From the NCBI GenBank assembly GCA_015680685.1, contig MNCI01007961.1, positions 298,619 to 362,618 on the forward strand: a stretch of DNA of 64,000 nucleotides, read 5' to 3'. The notes beneath the pieces are model-generated. The model searched no databases, was not told the DNA's origin, and saw only the letters and a list, made by a program, of their open reading frames with translations. Position numbers and translations under genes: made by a program. The DNA is from Gnetum montanum. Its lineage: Eukaryota; Streptophyta; Gnetopsida; Gnetales; Gnetaceae. This document shows positions 34,393 to 47,400 of this stretch, one piece after another; within the stretch, counting starts at the first letter, position 1; each line of letters begins with the position of its first letter.

Positions 34393-37300
34393 TTAAATAT
34401 GGAATAGTTTCAAGAATAAGTGATTGGTTGGATTTGCAAGCTCATGGCCTTCCATATTAGCTAGCTTGAATGCTCCGTTGTCGTATGCATTGGTAACAAA
34501 GTAGGGCCCTTCCCAATTGGCTGAGAATTTATCCAGGTGTTCCCAAATGGCTTTGAGTACAAGGTCACCTTCTTTGATAGGGTGCTTATGAATGTCATGT
34601 TGATGGTGTTGTCGTTGTTGTCTTTGGTACCATTCAATCTGATCGAGTGCACGTATGCGTTCCTCCTCCACTGAGTCCAGGTCAATGATGCACAGGTCAT
34701 TGTTTTGCCCTTTGTCAAGGAGTCCATAAAGTGTGATTATTAAAGATGGTACCTGTAATTCTAGAGGTAAAATAGCTTCTGAACCATAAACAAGACTATA
34801 TGGCATTTTACCTGTTGAAGTTTGATGTGTAGTACGATATGCCCACAATGTGTATACCAACTATTCGTGACATCTTCTCTTGCTTTGGGTAAGCATCTTT
34901 TTAAGTATTGTAATGATGGTTTTGTTTGTGGCCTCTACTTGCCCATTGCTCTGAGGGTAGTAAGGGGATGGAAATGAGTTTTTGTTCCCCAGACTTTCAA
35001 AGAAGGTTTTGGTTTCGGCACTGTTGAATTGTGGCCCGTTGTCAGTGATGATGGTCATGGGGATGCCAAAACGGGTCACGATGTTTTCAAGGATGAAGTT
35101 GCACACGTGTTTAGATGTGGTCTTTAGAAGGAGAACTACTTCTACCCACTTCGTGAAGTATTCTGTTGCGGTTATGATGAAACTATGTCCTACAGAAGAT
35201 GAGGGTGTTATTGGTTCGATAAGGTCCAGCCCCCACTTTTGAAAGGGCCATGTGATTGACGTTGTATGCAACTCATTTAGTGAAACATGGATTAGATTAC
35301 TATGTCTTTGACAGGTACTACATGTTTTAGCCTTGGAGAGACAATCATACTCCATGTGTGGCCAATAATAGCCTAAGCGTCTTATCTTTTTTGTCATTGC
35401 TTTTGGTGCTATATGTCCTCCGCATCATTCGTCGTGTACTTGCTCAACAATTGTTTGAGCATCAGTGCTACCAACGCATGTCAGCAATATGCCTTTGTAG
35501 GATCGATGACACAAGGTGTCCCCTACCAGTGCATATTGCTTAGAACTTTTTCATACAACGTCTTTTTATGCATTCGTTAAGTGTTGCGGTGTTTCACCAT
35601 GTAGAAGGTACTCTTTCATGTCGTCATACCATTCTACTGCGTGTGTTGTAGTAATGGATGCAATTGGCAATGTATCAAGAGTGTCAATTATTGGTTTGGC
35701 ACAACTGATTATGGAGCTTGGCAATGCATGGAACATGTCAGGTGATACATTTAACGCTAGGGTGGCTAGTGCATCTACGATGGTATTATCGTTTCTAGAG
35801 ACATGTTGCACATTGATGTTTTCGAACTGCCTTATTAAGTGTTTTGCTAAGTCATAGTATGGTTGTAAATGTTGCACTTTGCATGTATAAATTTCTATGA
35901 CTTGTTTTAAGACCAGTTGTCAATCTCCTTTGACCATGAGCCATGTGATGTCTGAAGCTAGTGCTTCCATGAGACCTCTAAGGAGACCTTTGTACTCTAC
36001 TATGTTGTTGGTACAGTGAAAATCGAAACAATAAGCAAAGGGTCAGATCTCCCTTGAGGGATAGGTGATGATGGCGGTAACACTTCCCCCTAGAGAGGTG
36101 GATGCTCCATCAAAGTTTCAAATGGCATCGTAGTCATTGGTACTATATCTATTGCACTTATATTTTCATCTGGGAATTTTGGCTCTATTGTTGCTTGATC
36201 GTGCGTTGATGACGTGGTCATTTGATTTGCTATGGCTTGACCCTTAACTAATGATTGTGCTATGTAATTTAGGTCAAACTCAACTATCATGGCTTTCCAA
36301 CGGGCTATTCGACTTGTCTCGTAAATATTTCCGGTGATGGCTCTAAGCACATTATCCTTGTAAATTATGTTAACTTGATTATGGAAGAGGTAATGTTGCC
36401 ATTTCTTTAAAGAAAAGACCAGGGCTAAACATGACCTCTCCACCTCATTTTATTTCTTCTCATGGCCTACTAATGCATGGCTTAGGTAGTAGACAGGGAC
36501 CTTAGTTTCATCATCTTGTTTCTGGCAAAGCATGGACGCGATTGACAAATCCGAAGTGGAAGGTAGATATAAAATGGTTTATCATTTTGAGGTGGATAAA
36601 CCATGGGTAGTTGAACAAGTGCTACTTTAATATTGTCAAATGCTTCCTAGCATTGTGGAGTCCATTCAAAATGAATGTCCTTGCGTAGCAAGTGGTTCAT
36701 ATGTTTCAACTTGTCTGTTAGTTTTTCTATGAAACTTCTGATGAACTGTAATCTACCTTGTAGACCTCGAAGTTCGGTAACGTTGCAAGGTGGTTTTAAT
36801 TTTGTTATGGTCTTAACCTTATCGAGGTCTACTCGTATCCCTACTTCCGAGGCTATGAATCCAAGCATTTTGCCTGTCTTGACTCCGAAGACACATTTCT
36901 TTGGGTTAAGTCTCAGTTCATATTTTAAACAACGCTTTAGTACTAGGTCAAGATCTTGTACATGTTATTCTGATGTCTTTGATTTAACCACAATGTCGTC
37001 CATGTAGTCGTTGAGCAAGTGTAACATGTAATTGCTAAAAATGAATGTCATCGCCCTTAGATATGTGGCCCTAGCATTCTTGAGACTGAAGGGCATCATT
37101 ATGTAACAAAAGCTTCCCCATGGTGTCATAAAGGTAGTTCAGAGCTGATGCTCCGAGTTAATGCGTATTTGGTTGTATCCTGAAAAGCCATCCATAAAAG
37201 ATAATAGGGCATGCCCAGTAGTCAAGTCAACAAGTTGATCGATGCTGGGTAGAGGAAAATCATCTTTTATGGTTGCAACGTTTAGATCTCAGAAGTCAAT

Positions 37301-37895
37301 GCATAAGCGAATGCTTCTATTCTTCTTCGGGACTATGAGCATGTTGGATACCCAATCGACGTAATCAACAACCCAAATGAAACCAGCCTAATAAAGTTTG
37401 ATGATCTCATTACGAACTGCCAATGCTACCTCGGGTTTAACCTTTCGTGCCTTTTATTTTACCAGCCTCAATTTCAGATCAAGGATAATGTTATGTTGGA
37501 CGATTCGAGGGTCTAACCTGGGCATGTCTGTGTAAGACCAAGTGAATGCTTTCATGTTGATTCAAAGCACATCTTCTATGTTTTTGGCTAGTTTAGGTTG
37601 CAATAATGTACTTAACTTTAATATTTTGGTTTCACCATCAGGCATAATGATGGGGGTTTTGGTCAATGGATCTTTGGTGATGTTTTCTGCTTCTATGTCA
37701 AGAGATTTTATCATACCTTTGTGGTTATCTAGTGTTTGATGTGTCGAGGCTATGAGTGTGTCTTCCATTGATGTATCTAAGCTGATGAAGTTTATATCAA
37801 TTTCTCTTATGATTTTTCCATATGATCCATCGATGTTTAACGGTGCGGATAAACGCTGACAATCCATCGGGCTTGCTTTGCCAATAAACAAAGAG
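34393..37895 (-). pseudogene. E3 copy B pol: RT, RNase H, aRNase H, integrase
   Basis: Same domains as copy A. RT YMDD at 36995-37006; second RNase H with ARNase-type LQPYYDLAKHLI and VSRNDNTIVDALA (35870-35750); integrase 35397-34393 with GLDLIEP, ITDNGPQF and GQVEATNK, where the catalytic Glu is retained. Single-base deletions near 36138 and 36556, absent from copy A, shift the frame between RT and RNase H. The TAG before LVYTLWAYRTT is shared with copy A and so predates the duplication. Confidence 0.9.
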
Positions 37896-37979
37896 CAGAA
37901 TGAGCTAATAGGTATTGTTCCATGTTCTCTGGAAACTTAAATCGTGTGTACATGCATGATGGTGGTTTATCATCACACC

Positions 37980-38212
37980 GGGACACATGGCAGTTTAAGG
38001 CCTTACCGGGCCATGATGGCAGTTTAAGGCCATACTGGGCCGAATGTGGCAGTTTAAGGCCTTACTGGGCTGAATGTGATCTGTAGGTGGCAGTTTAAGG
38101 CCTTACCGGGCCACCATGGTAGTTTAAGGCCATACCGAGCCACCATGGCAATTTAAGGCCATACCGGGCCGCCATGGCAATTTAAGGCCATACTAGGCCG
38201 CCATGTGATTTA
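37980..38212 (-). repeat. GGCC hairpin-tail array, copy B
   Basis: Seven units of AGTTTAA-GGCC-TTACCG-GGCC type, as in copy A at 23766-23995. Confidence 0.85.
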
Positions 38213-38740
38213 CAAAATTTGCACGGTAGATTTTGTGCCAAAATGTTTGGTGTGGACTTCTGAAGTTGTTTTACAAGGGAATCAGGATGTGGTAATATTT
38301 GTTTTGTTATATATATATATCTTTTTGTTTTGTATTTTTGAAAAATTTTAATTAAAATGAGTAATAAATAAAATAAAATAAACTAAAATGTAAGGCGGCG
38401 GCGGCAGTGGCGACGGTGGTGCTATAAATAGTGCAAGGGCATCATTTAGAGGCACCATGAACCTTGAAGTGAACCTCAGCATAAGCATAAATCTCAGCAT
38501 AAGCGTAAACCTCAGTGTAAGCATAGAGACTCAGTGTAAGCGTAGACGACCAAATCCCAGCGTAAACCTCCAACTTCGGCGTAAGCATAAACTTTCAACT
38601 CCGGCGTAGAGGCTCAGCGTGAGTGTAGAGGTTCAAGCATCGGTGTAGAGACTTAGACCGCGGCATAGAGGCTCAGCGTAGGCTTGAGCGGTTTCGATCC
38701 TTAGCATAAACCTTTTGATCCCAGCATAGAGGATGCCAAA
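38213..38740 (+). promoter_or_regulatory. Promoter and 5' UTR of E3 antisense gene, copy B
   Basis: TATA box GCTATAAATA at 38421-38430, conserved exactly with copy A although neighbouring sequence differs. GCGTA-word leader follows up to the ATG at 38741. Confidence 0.6.
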
Positions 38741-41700
38741 ATGGGTAAGGGCAAGGAGGTGGATGGCTAGGGGAGAAAGGGGCCTGACCTGACTTTCACG
38801 GAGGAAAGCGAGGCCATGTTGTAGTGTCTGCCTAGACCGAGAGTTCCATCATGGCCTGGATCATCACAAAGGTACGCTCTAATCCTGCCTCTTTTAGTTG
38901 TTTTCATATGTACATGTTATATTGGTGTAGGCAGTTTTTGTAGCGTAGAGAGTTTTAGCTTATACGCCTGGCATAGATAGTTAGCGTAGAGGGTCTGTAG
39001 GTTCGCAGCGTAGAGGGTCTCTATAGTGTACAGCATAGATGGTTTTGGCTGTATGTAGCGTAAACTATTTTATCATAGCATAAACAATTTTACCAGTATG
39101 AAGCGTAGACAATTTTATCAGCATGTAGTGTAGACGATTTTCACAGCGTATACGTTGACTGTATTCATGGTGTATATGCTGACTATTTACACAGTCTTTA
39201 GCGTAAACTGTTTGCACAGCATTCAACGTAAATTGTCTGCACAGCGTATACACTGAAGGATTTTACGGCGTATACGCTGAGGATTTTCACAGCATATATG
39301 CTGAGTGAGAATAGTTTTTGATAGTGTATACATCGAGTTAGGCAACATATACATCAAGAGTAAATAGTTTTTGATAGCATATATGCTGAGTTAGGCAGCA
39401 TATACGCCGAGCATAAATACTTGGTAATTTTTCTAAGTGTCTACCTAAAATGTGAAATTTTGTTTCTTTATCTCATTTTCATGTATGGCTGATTTACCAT
39501 GGCATTTTGGTTGCTTGCAGGGACACTGAACCTTTTCTCCTAGTAGTTGAGCTAGTCAGAGTATTGGTGTGGTTTGGCCCCATTGAGGCTGATGAACCTA
39601 CCCCATATCTAAATGTTGATAACAATGGGGTCTAGTTCAAGGAAGGGGCGTGTGAATTCCTCGCCTTCATGCTAGACAGATTTAAGGTGGTGGTCTGGTC
39701 ACACCTGAATGAACAAGTGGCACGAAGCATGCTTAAGGCTATGTTGCCAGGGGCTTCAGAGGGTGTCACTGTTTTCATGGAGGATATCGACGAGGGGCCA
39801 CTTGTGATCGAGGATGGTCCCTCTGGCGGGCCCAGGTCTACTAGCCCGTTAGCATGTGTGTGGGTCCTATTGCCACGAGGGTGTGATTATCTCAACAATA
39901 CTCTATTTTTAGCTACACGGGTGCACTCGTTGTTCCAAAACCCTCCTAGCACAGTGTATTGGGTAGATAGGTAAGATCGTTTTAAGCTTGTTGTTTCCCC
40001 CCTTTTTTTGTCATTTGGCATTTGCTTCTATTTTGACAACCATTCTTTTGTAGGCCCCAAGTTAACGAAAACGGAACATGCATTGATGATGATGGGCTTG
40101 CCTTAGCTCATACTGCTCTAGAGACCTTTATGACGGGTCCCTCCCTTCGTGGAGCTGTATTAGCTCAAACCAAGGGTGATATTGTCCATTTTCACAAATG
40201 GTTTTCTAGAGCGTTCGCACAATGCAAAGCTCGTGGGTGGTTGCATGAAGATTGGTCGCATAAGCGACCAATTTTTCCTCATGACCCTGACTTGGGTAGC
40301 ACCTCTAAGTCCACCACTGAAGGTAAGTGACAATATTCTCTAGATGTGTTAATGTGTTTTTTCAACTGTCAAGGATTATAATGATGTGATGGTTTCAAAT
40401 TGTATCTACAGTTGATGCCCCTCCCGGTGGAGACCCTGTCACAACAGGATGAACTAAGAGTACCCTCTCGATGAAGTTCAAGGAGATCAGTAAGGCTTAA
40501 AAATGGTTGTGCACCCATGCCTCACCATCCATCGTCCATTGTTTAGATGATGCCAGTCTTATGAATCTCTTTACAACTTCGAGCCCTGATGTGTCGATAG
40601 CCGAAATGATCGGAGTTGTTGATTCATTCGACAAATCCATCTCTTACTATAGCACCCAGATTAAGGGTGTTAAGATAGTCTTCCATCTATCGGCCAACTT
40701 CTTTTTGAACCTATTTGGTGTACCAGCGGATGGTGTAAATGTAGTTTTTGATAGGGCTCATAAAGAGCTTCATACAGTATGTGAGTTAGAGGACTAGTTG
40801 GGCATTACCAAGGGTGCTAAGGGATTCCCTATGTAGGGGAAGTCAAAGGTTGAGAAAGTTAATGAATTATATCCTCTGTTTAGGGCACAGGTATTCCCTA
40901 AATCCCTTTCTCAGGTGTGGAGTCTTGGTGTTGAAGCTGTGCATATTATGCGAACCATCCTTGAAACCGAAAGGCGTTATAACAGGGCCCAATTTTTGTT
41001 GTCGGAACTTCATAAGGAGATAGTGCGATTGTGCTCAAATGTCAAGCCACAGTCCCACTTTACCTTTGCATTCTTTGTCGATTATCTTTACCGTTTAGCT
41101 AAGTTTCTAGTGGTTTGCGTGGACAATAAATATGTTCTACAGGATCGAGATCAATTATCTCGCCCGTGGATCAACCATTTGTTTGAAATAGCTGAATCCC
41201 AAGATGCACCCAAGGGAATTAATGAATCCGTATCTATCACGACAGGGGGGTCATCTAGTACCTCAATCCACACATGTGACAGTGTGGGGTTGGAACCAGA
41301 CAACGTGCCTTATACTGCCAAGAGAGCAGAACAGGTCATCAAAGAGACAATCGGTAAGGCCAAGTCGAAGCTGATGAAGTGCGAACATTCAACCAAGGAG
41401 GCCTCAAATGTGGATGAGCCACAGGTGAAATGCATACAGTTCAAGATGCCTATCTAAGGTAAGTAAACTCAGTACACTTATTTCTTTATCGTTTTCGTAT
41501 TATTCATAATTTTTATTTTGATCGCTTACATGCCACTGATGCCTTCAGACCTAACTCGAGAAGTGAGGAGGTAGGAATTAGAGACTATCATTGAAGAGGA
41601 GTAAGCTACAATGGAGTTAATGACTGAGGAGGAAGAGGCTAGCAAGGATTAGGTGAAAGAAATGAAGGAGATACGGGAAGACACAATGGAGATTGAACTC

Positions 41701-43099
41701 GTCGATGACCAGGGTGGTGTCGATGAGATGTTCAATAGCTTCCTCAAGGGAAGGTTTGACCTTGGCGACCCTCCAAACCCAGAAGGGGATGGGAAACATG
41801 GTATATTTCTTTTCATTTTATTACATTGCTCTGTGAGCTATTTTTTGCGTGGTGTTTTACTTTTGTGTTTTCATCCCTTACAGACGAAGGTAGTGAAACC
41901 CGAACGATGCGGTTGAACGTGCCCATGAAAGCAATCCCCCCTGAAAGGACCATGGAGGTTAGTCTATCTCGTACCCATGGACCATTTACTTGGACAGAGA
42001 TGCCAAGTAAAATGGATTTTGTTGCTGGTATCACTAAGGAGGTTGTTGAACACATTCAGGAAGCCCTCCCTGAGATAGGTATAAATGTTTCAAGGTTTTT
42101 ACAGCTTTAGAGTTTCACACCCCTTTTTTGTCATTTTAGCATTTACCCTTTTTGTGTGCATAGGTGCCAAACTAAGGTGGGATCCATCTCAGACAGTTAA
42201 CGTTGAGAGTTTATCCACACTATCCCCAAAAGTCGAGCAAGTACCAAGTCCAGTTTATGACGAGGTGGCACAAGGTCTTGTACACAATGCCAAATCGCTT
42301 TGGACTTGTAGGCGGTCCATTGAACAGTTGTGGTTGCAAGTCCAAGCAAAGGAGAAGAAAGTTTCTGAGTTGTCAGTTGAGTGTGATGATCTCAAGGCTC
42401 AGTATGAGTTTGCCTCTGATAAACTAAGTGGTGATCGCTCTTGGTGGACTTCCAAGTTCACGTATACTAGATACTGGAACCTACTCAATCGCCATGCATC
42501 ACTGACCCAGAAACTAGCAGAGCGTAAGGCTCAGGTGGATCTATTGAACCTCAAGTGTCAAGATTGAAAAGCTTTCGCTTCCAAGGTACGCAAATGGGGT
42601 AAGGATGAAAAGAACCACAACCATCATTATAAGAAATCATTGAAGGAAATATTCATTGAAAAGCATCAACTTGAAATGTTTGTGGAGGGTTTGGTTCTGT
42701 GCTCTGTATTCAATATCTTTGCTCAAAACACAACTGTTGATATGGAATCGCCTACTAGGGTAATCACAATGGCTTCTGGAGAGGTGTCTGTGGGTGAATT
42801 CCCTGTAAAGCATCCTACCTGGTCAGTTGTTGACAAGGGGAACGCCTTGGCAGATGTCGACTTAGGCCTTGATGGGACTGATTGGACCAATATCTCAGAA
42901 GAGGAAATCCTTCGTCGGCTGGAATTCGTCTTAGGGGGATCCCCTACGTTAAGCATTTTGTTATTATGAAATTTGCTTGCTAAATAATATCTGAATTTTT
43001 TTTCCTTTTTCCTTATGTTGATTGTTTTGTTTACATTTATAGTATCAAGGTGATGATGATGTCCAAGAAGATGGCCCCAAGTGGAGCAGGGGCCCATGA
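38741..43099 (+). pseudogene. E3 antisense spliced gene, copy B
   Basis: Exons 38741-38871, 39521-39970, 40054-40322, 40412-41458, 41549-41800, 41884-42078, 42164-42948, 43043-43099. Same protein as copy A: HAD/FCP1-like exon 2 and 3, exon 4 with LFGVPADGVNVV, acidic exon 5, helical exon 7. Exon 4 keeps one long frame (40915-41457), without the frameshift of copy A, but ends in TAA where A has CAA. The last donor is mutated (GT to TT at 42949-42950). Stop at 39633 (TAG for Trp in VWF) and TGA in exon 4 differ from copy A, so at those sites the gene was open when duplicated. Intron 1 (38872-39520) is packed with GCGTATACGC-like words. Confidence 0.72.
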
Positions 43100-43299
43100 T
43101 GCTAGCGGGTCTAAACGGGACAACCCTCCCATCCTGAATGTTTAGTTTTTTTTTTTTTTGACATTATTTTGACTCAAATTTATACATGAATTGTAAATTG
43201 AGAATTTTGAGTTATATTGAATAGGTGAATAAAATGAGTTAACTCTTGTAATTGTACATCATTATATGTATATGTATAAAAAAAAATTTTGTTGATTTT

Positions 43300-43515
43300 C
43301 AGGCCATATGCGTAGTTTAAGGCCATTTCGGGCCCCATCGTAAGCAAGGGATGTTTCGAATGACACAGGTGGATTTCTTAGTTGACTGACCATTTCTGAT
43401 CGTGGCTTGTCTTATGTCATTACAGACATGATATTTTAACATCATTCTAGACTCAGGATGTAGTTTAATGTCTTTTCAGACTTGGAATGATAGTTTAACA
43501 TCATTTCGGACAGTT
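43300..43515 (-). repeat. Hairpin-tail repeats between PR and antisense gene, copy B
   Basis: AGTTTAA-GGCC-ATTTCG-GGCC near 43312-43332, a decayed form of the GTC/GAC units of copy A near 43415, and GTC-TTTTCA-GAC near 43468. Confidence 0.7.
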
Positions 43516-43812
43516 TGTTGTTTATTGATTTAGTAATTTTTTTATTTTTCTCATTTTGACGTTAGGAGTAGTGTTAGCGGGTATGATTTTATATTCAGCA
43601 TCCCCTTCACTGATCACATTGAATGGTAATTCAGCCAAAGGGACATCTAATGGAATTGTTCTCGCATTAGTGTTTTCTTGCGCTTCTGCATGTATCACGG
43701 TTTCTGTGTCAGTTGTGGTTTCTAAGTGAGGCTGCGTATGTACAATGTTAGGCCCGGGTATTTCTGTTTTGGGTAGATTTTCCTTTGTATCTAAAAGGTT
43801 ATCACCTACTGG

Positions 43813-44478
43813 CTATTGTTCATTTATGTCATGTTTTCTAGGCTCTTCGAGCTTAACCTCTGAGCCTTGGTCTGTGTCTATGTACGATGAGATGATGGGT
43901 GTAGCAGCCTCCCCATGTATAACAATTTTGCCACCTTCATAAGGCAGGTGAATTTCTTGGTGTATATGGGAAGAGAATGCTTTTAGTTGGGCTAACCAAG
44001 GCCTTCCCAAGATTAGGTTAAACCCTGGCATTTCATCAATTACCACAAAGTTAGCGGATGTGGGGAATTGATCCCTTGCTATGAAGTCTAAAGTCACGGT
44101 GCCTTTGACTATCACACGCAACCTGCTGAATGATTTCAAGCATGTGGTGGCAGTTGATCTGATTAGCTCTGTGAGCCCGAGTTGTTCGACGATGGGATAT
44201 GGCACTACATTTGTGGTAGCTCCATCATCTACATGGACCCTATGTATCTTGAATTGGTTTACTCGTATTGTTATGAACATAGGGGCTATTGTTATCTCTC
44301 TTATTTTCTTATCCACCTTGATGTTATTATTGTAGAAAATTAATGGCTTGGAAGTTGACCCTTGAGGTGAGTATATTATCGCATGAATTGAAGGTTCATT
44401 TGGAGGCAAGTCCTCGCTTACTGGGATAGATGTTAACATGCGCACCAAAGCTTCGTGATGTCTTTGAGATGTTAACAC
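43813..44478 (-). pseudogene. E3 protease domain
   Basis: Retropepsin-like. Open for 221 codons. N-terminal part carries SQRHHEALVRMLTS, then KIHRVHVDDGATTNVVPYP with the active-site DDGA at about 44215-44225, VTLDFIARDQFPTSANF, FNLILGRPWLAQL and IHLPYEGGKIVIHG. Unlike copy A the first Asp is present. Lies in the same frame as gag upstream, so Gag-PR was one polyprotein. A stop at about 43813 closes the frame; pol must be made otherwise. Confidence 0.88.
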
Positions 44479-47400
44479 TAGGTCGTATAAGCTCAGTGAA
44501 GTATTCTTTTGTTTAAGCGCCTATGTGACCTGTGTTAGAGCCATCACTAGATCTCTACTGTTGGGCGCATGTTTGTTGGTAGTAACTTGGTCCATTGGGC
44601 CCAGCAATTTTATTTCGTCCATCATTGGTTTGTCGTTTTTACTCGAAACTATTGATTTGGGTGTATCATGTTTTCTGGATGATTCACCCTCATGGCCTAT
44701 GTTTGGTTTATCACTAGGTTGTGTCATGGGCACTGTGTCTAACGATGTAGGTTTAGATGGTCCTAAGGCCAGCCATTGATGCTCCTTCTCCAAGTGTTCA
44801 CGTGTAAGCCTGTCCGCTAAGCATTCTCGTGTGTGGCGTGGGGGTGCGGTTGGTTTCGAAGCCTCAGGTTATTTTAGGATTCGTACTACGTATGGAGTCG
44901 AGTGGGGTTGCGGTTGGACGATCGCATGTGGTTGAGTGCTAGACTGGCTAGGCACCTTGATGACATAGGGGCTTGGTTTATTTTTTGTTTGTGAGGTGGG
45001 GGATTGGTGGTCACTAGGATATTCAGGTGTCCTAACGACATATGGAGTTGGCCTGGCTGGAGGTTGTACCTCAGCTATTGCGATCGTGGGTGGTACTCAG
45101 ACTATGTAGGGGACAGGTCAAATAGGAGGGGTTGGTGAGTTGTTGGTAGTAGCGGTGGGAGGTATGCTCACCACATATGATTTTTTTTCGCGTGTCGGGG
45201 TGTTAGAAGTTGCTACAGCGGGGGGTACTCGGATGACATAAGGCTTTTGTGGGGAGTGTGATGGGTAAGGCATGGGTGTTTGTATAGTGGGTAGAATACG
45301 CACTACAAATGGTTTATTAGGCGTTCGCTGCTCATGGTCAGAATAGACAGTGTTAATGCTAGGTGTTTCAGGTTCGTTATCAAGGTAGATTGTATTAATC
45401 ACGTACGGTGCCTCTTTGGTATTTAGAAGATCTTTGTACACACCCATGACCTGGTTTTGCAGTTGAACCGGGTTGGCTTCATCAAAGGTGATCTGACCTC
45501 CATCGATCATTCATTGGATATCTTGTTTTAGGGTGAAACAGTAATCCGTGCCATGCTCGTTACGTTGGTGATAGTTGTAGAAACGGTCCATTATAAAGCC
45601 TTTTGGAACTGGGGGCTCATCTGGCGTTGCTAGGCTTAGGTTATGAACCAGTTGACAAAACCGATTATGTCTCTGGATAGTAGTAGGGGATAACTATTTA
45701 TGTTTCATTAATCCAACATTCAGGAGTTGGTCAAATAGTTGCTATGGCTTCATAGGCAGTGGTGTGTATTGAGAGGGGTCCTTCCTCTCGAAGTTTCTCA
45801 TGCGATTTGGTGTTGAGTTCTATGATGAGGATGACTCTGGTGTGGTCGTGGGAGTGGGTTTAGTGTAATTAGTAGGGGCAACAGGCGGTTTGCTTTGTTG
45901 TCCCACATTTGCTTGTTGTGTTTCCACTACTTCCGCTATAGTTGTGTTAGCCTTTTCTTTATCTTTCTTATTTTGTTGATTCTTAAATGCTAAATACGTA
46001 AGATCGTGGCTATTTTGGGCCACCTCCTCTATGTTTTTAATTTGTCCAAAGGCTTGATTGAGGTTACGCACATTGAGATAATATAACTTGAATTTGAAAA
46101 AGTCGTTAATAGCCCCCTTTAGAATGGTGAGGAGATACATCTCTGGGATCGGCTCATGGAGTTCATTGAGAGCAGCACTCCACCTTTGGATGAATTTTTG
46201 TATGGGTTCTAGAGGTGCTTGTTTGACCTGTATAAGGCTGTCAAGCGTTGCTTCATGTTTCAAGTTATACTTGAACCTAGTAATGAATTGATGTAACAAA
46301 TCCTCTAGAGAAAATATCGAGTTTCGTGGCAAGGCCCGATACCAATCAAGTGCTCTCCTTATGAGGGACATGGGGAACACTTGCAAAATGGCATGTGGCC
46401 ATGCCTAAAGTAATGCGCATTCTAGTCTAAATGTTATAAAGTGATCATTGGGGTCTGTCTCCCCATTGTATTTAGTTAGCGTAGGCAAAGATACACCCTT
46501 GGGTAAGGTTAGGGGCAGAATGGAAGAGCTGATGGGGTCATTATGATAAAAGTCCACTACCTTCAACTCTTTGTCGACAGTTGTCTTGAGGTGTTTGACC
46601 TCGTCAGTTAGTTCCTACATTAGTTTTTTAGCATCAGCCCAGTCTTGAGTGCTAGGTGCAATGGAAGGTGGGAGATGTGGTACGGTATACAGATTGGATT
46701 GTTGAATAGTAGGTTGGAAGGCTGAAAGCTGTGTAGTTGGAGGCTACATTTGCGGAATATTTATAGCAGGTGATATTGGGGGTGGCATATTATGGGCAAG
46801 GGGTTGCTGTTGTTGTGGTTGTGCTTGGGGAATATTAGCTTATAAGATTGTGTGAGGTGGTATGTTATAATGAGGGGGTTGATTTGATTGGGCACCAATC
46901 GCTATCCATTGCTCGGTCATGTTTTGTGTTGGAATCCCCTGAACTTGTTGGGTTACCACTGTGAAGGATGTTCCTTGGTTCGGGATCCGTAGTATGTAAT
47001 GAGCAGATGTAGAAGCCAGTATTACGTGCAACATTCCAATCACTCGGGGCGGAAGGGTTTCTCCTACGTTATTTTGAGGAGGTTGCATTTGTAAGAACGG
47101 GGGTATCATGGTCGCAGGGGAAATTATGAGGGGAAGCATGTTGACTTGGACATCAGTTGCTGGAGGAATGAGGATGAGAGTGAATGCATCTTATTGAGGC
47201 ACATGCGCTTGCATGATTTTGAATAGCTGGAGGGATGTAGTTTCTCCCGTGAATGGGTAAAACAACAGGTTTATATAAGTTTGTGGGCTGAGGATGTGGT
47301 ATGAGTCTTCATGCTTGGATTGAGCTACGAACTCATCCTCCTCTTCTGGTTGAGGATTTACTACAAGCTGATCTAGAGACTGGCTCTTTTGCAGAAGGAG

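Larger units (their letters stand above)
30347..44310. repeat. Tandem segmental duplication, copy B
   Basis: Begins at the junction 30346/30347, where E3 PR sequence running past 30335 is joined to E2 RT-upstream sequence. Extends to about 44310, where copy A stops matching. Only a few bases of possible microhomology (ACTTAG) lie at the junction. Confidence 0.88.
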
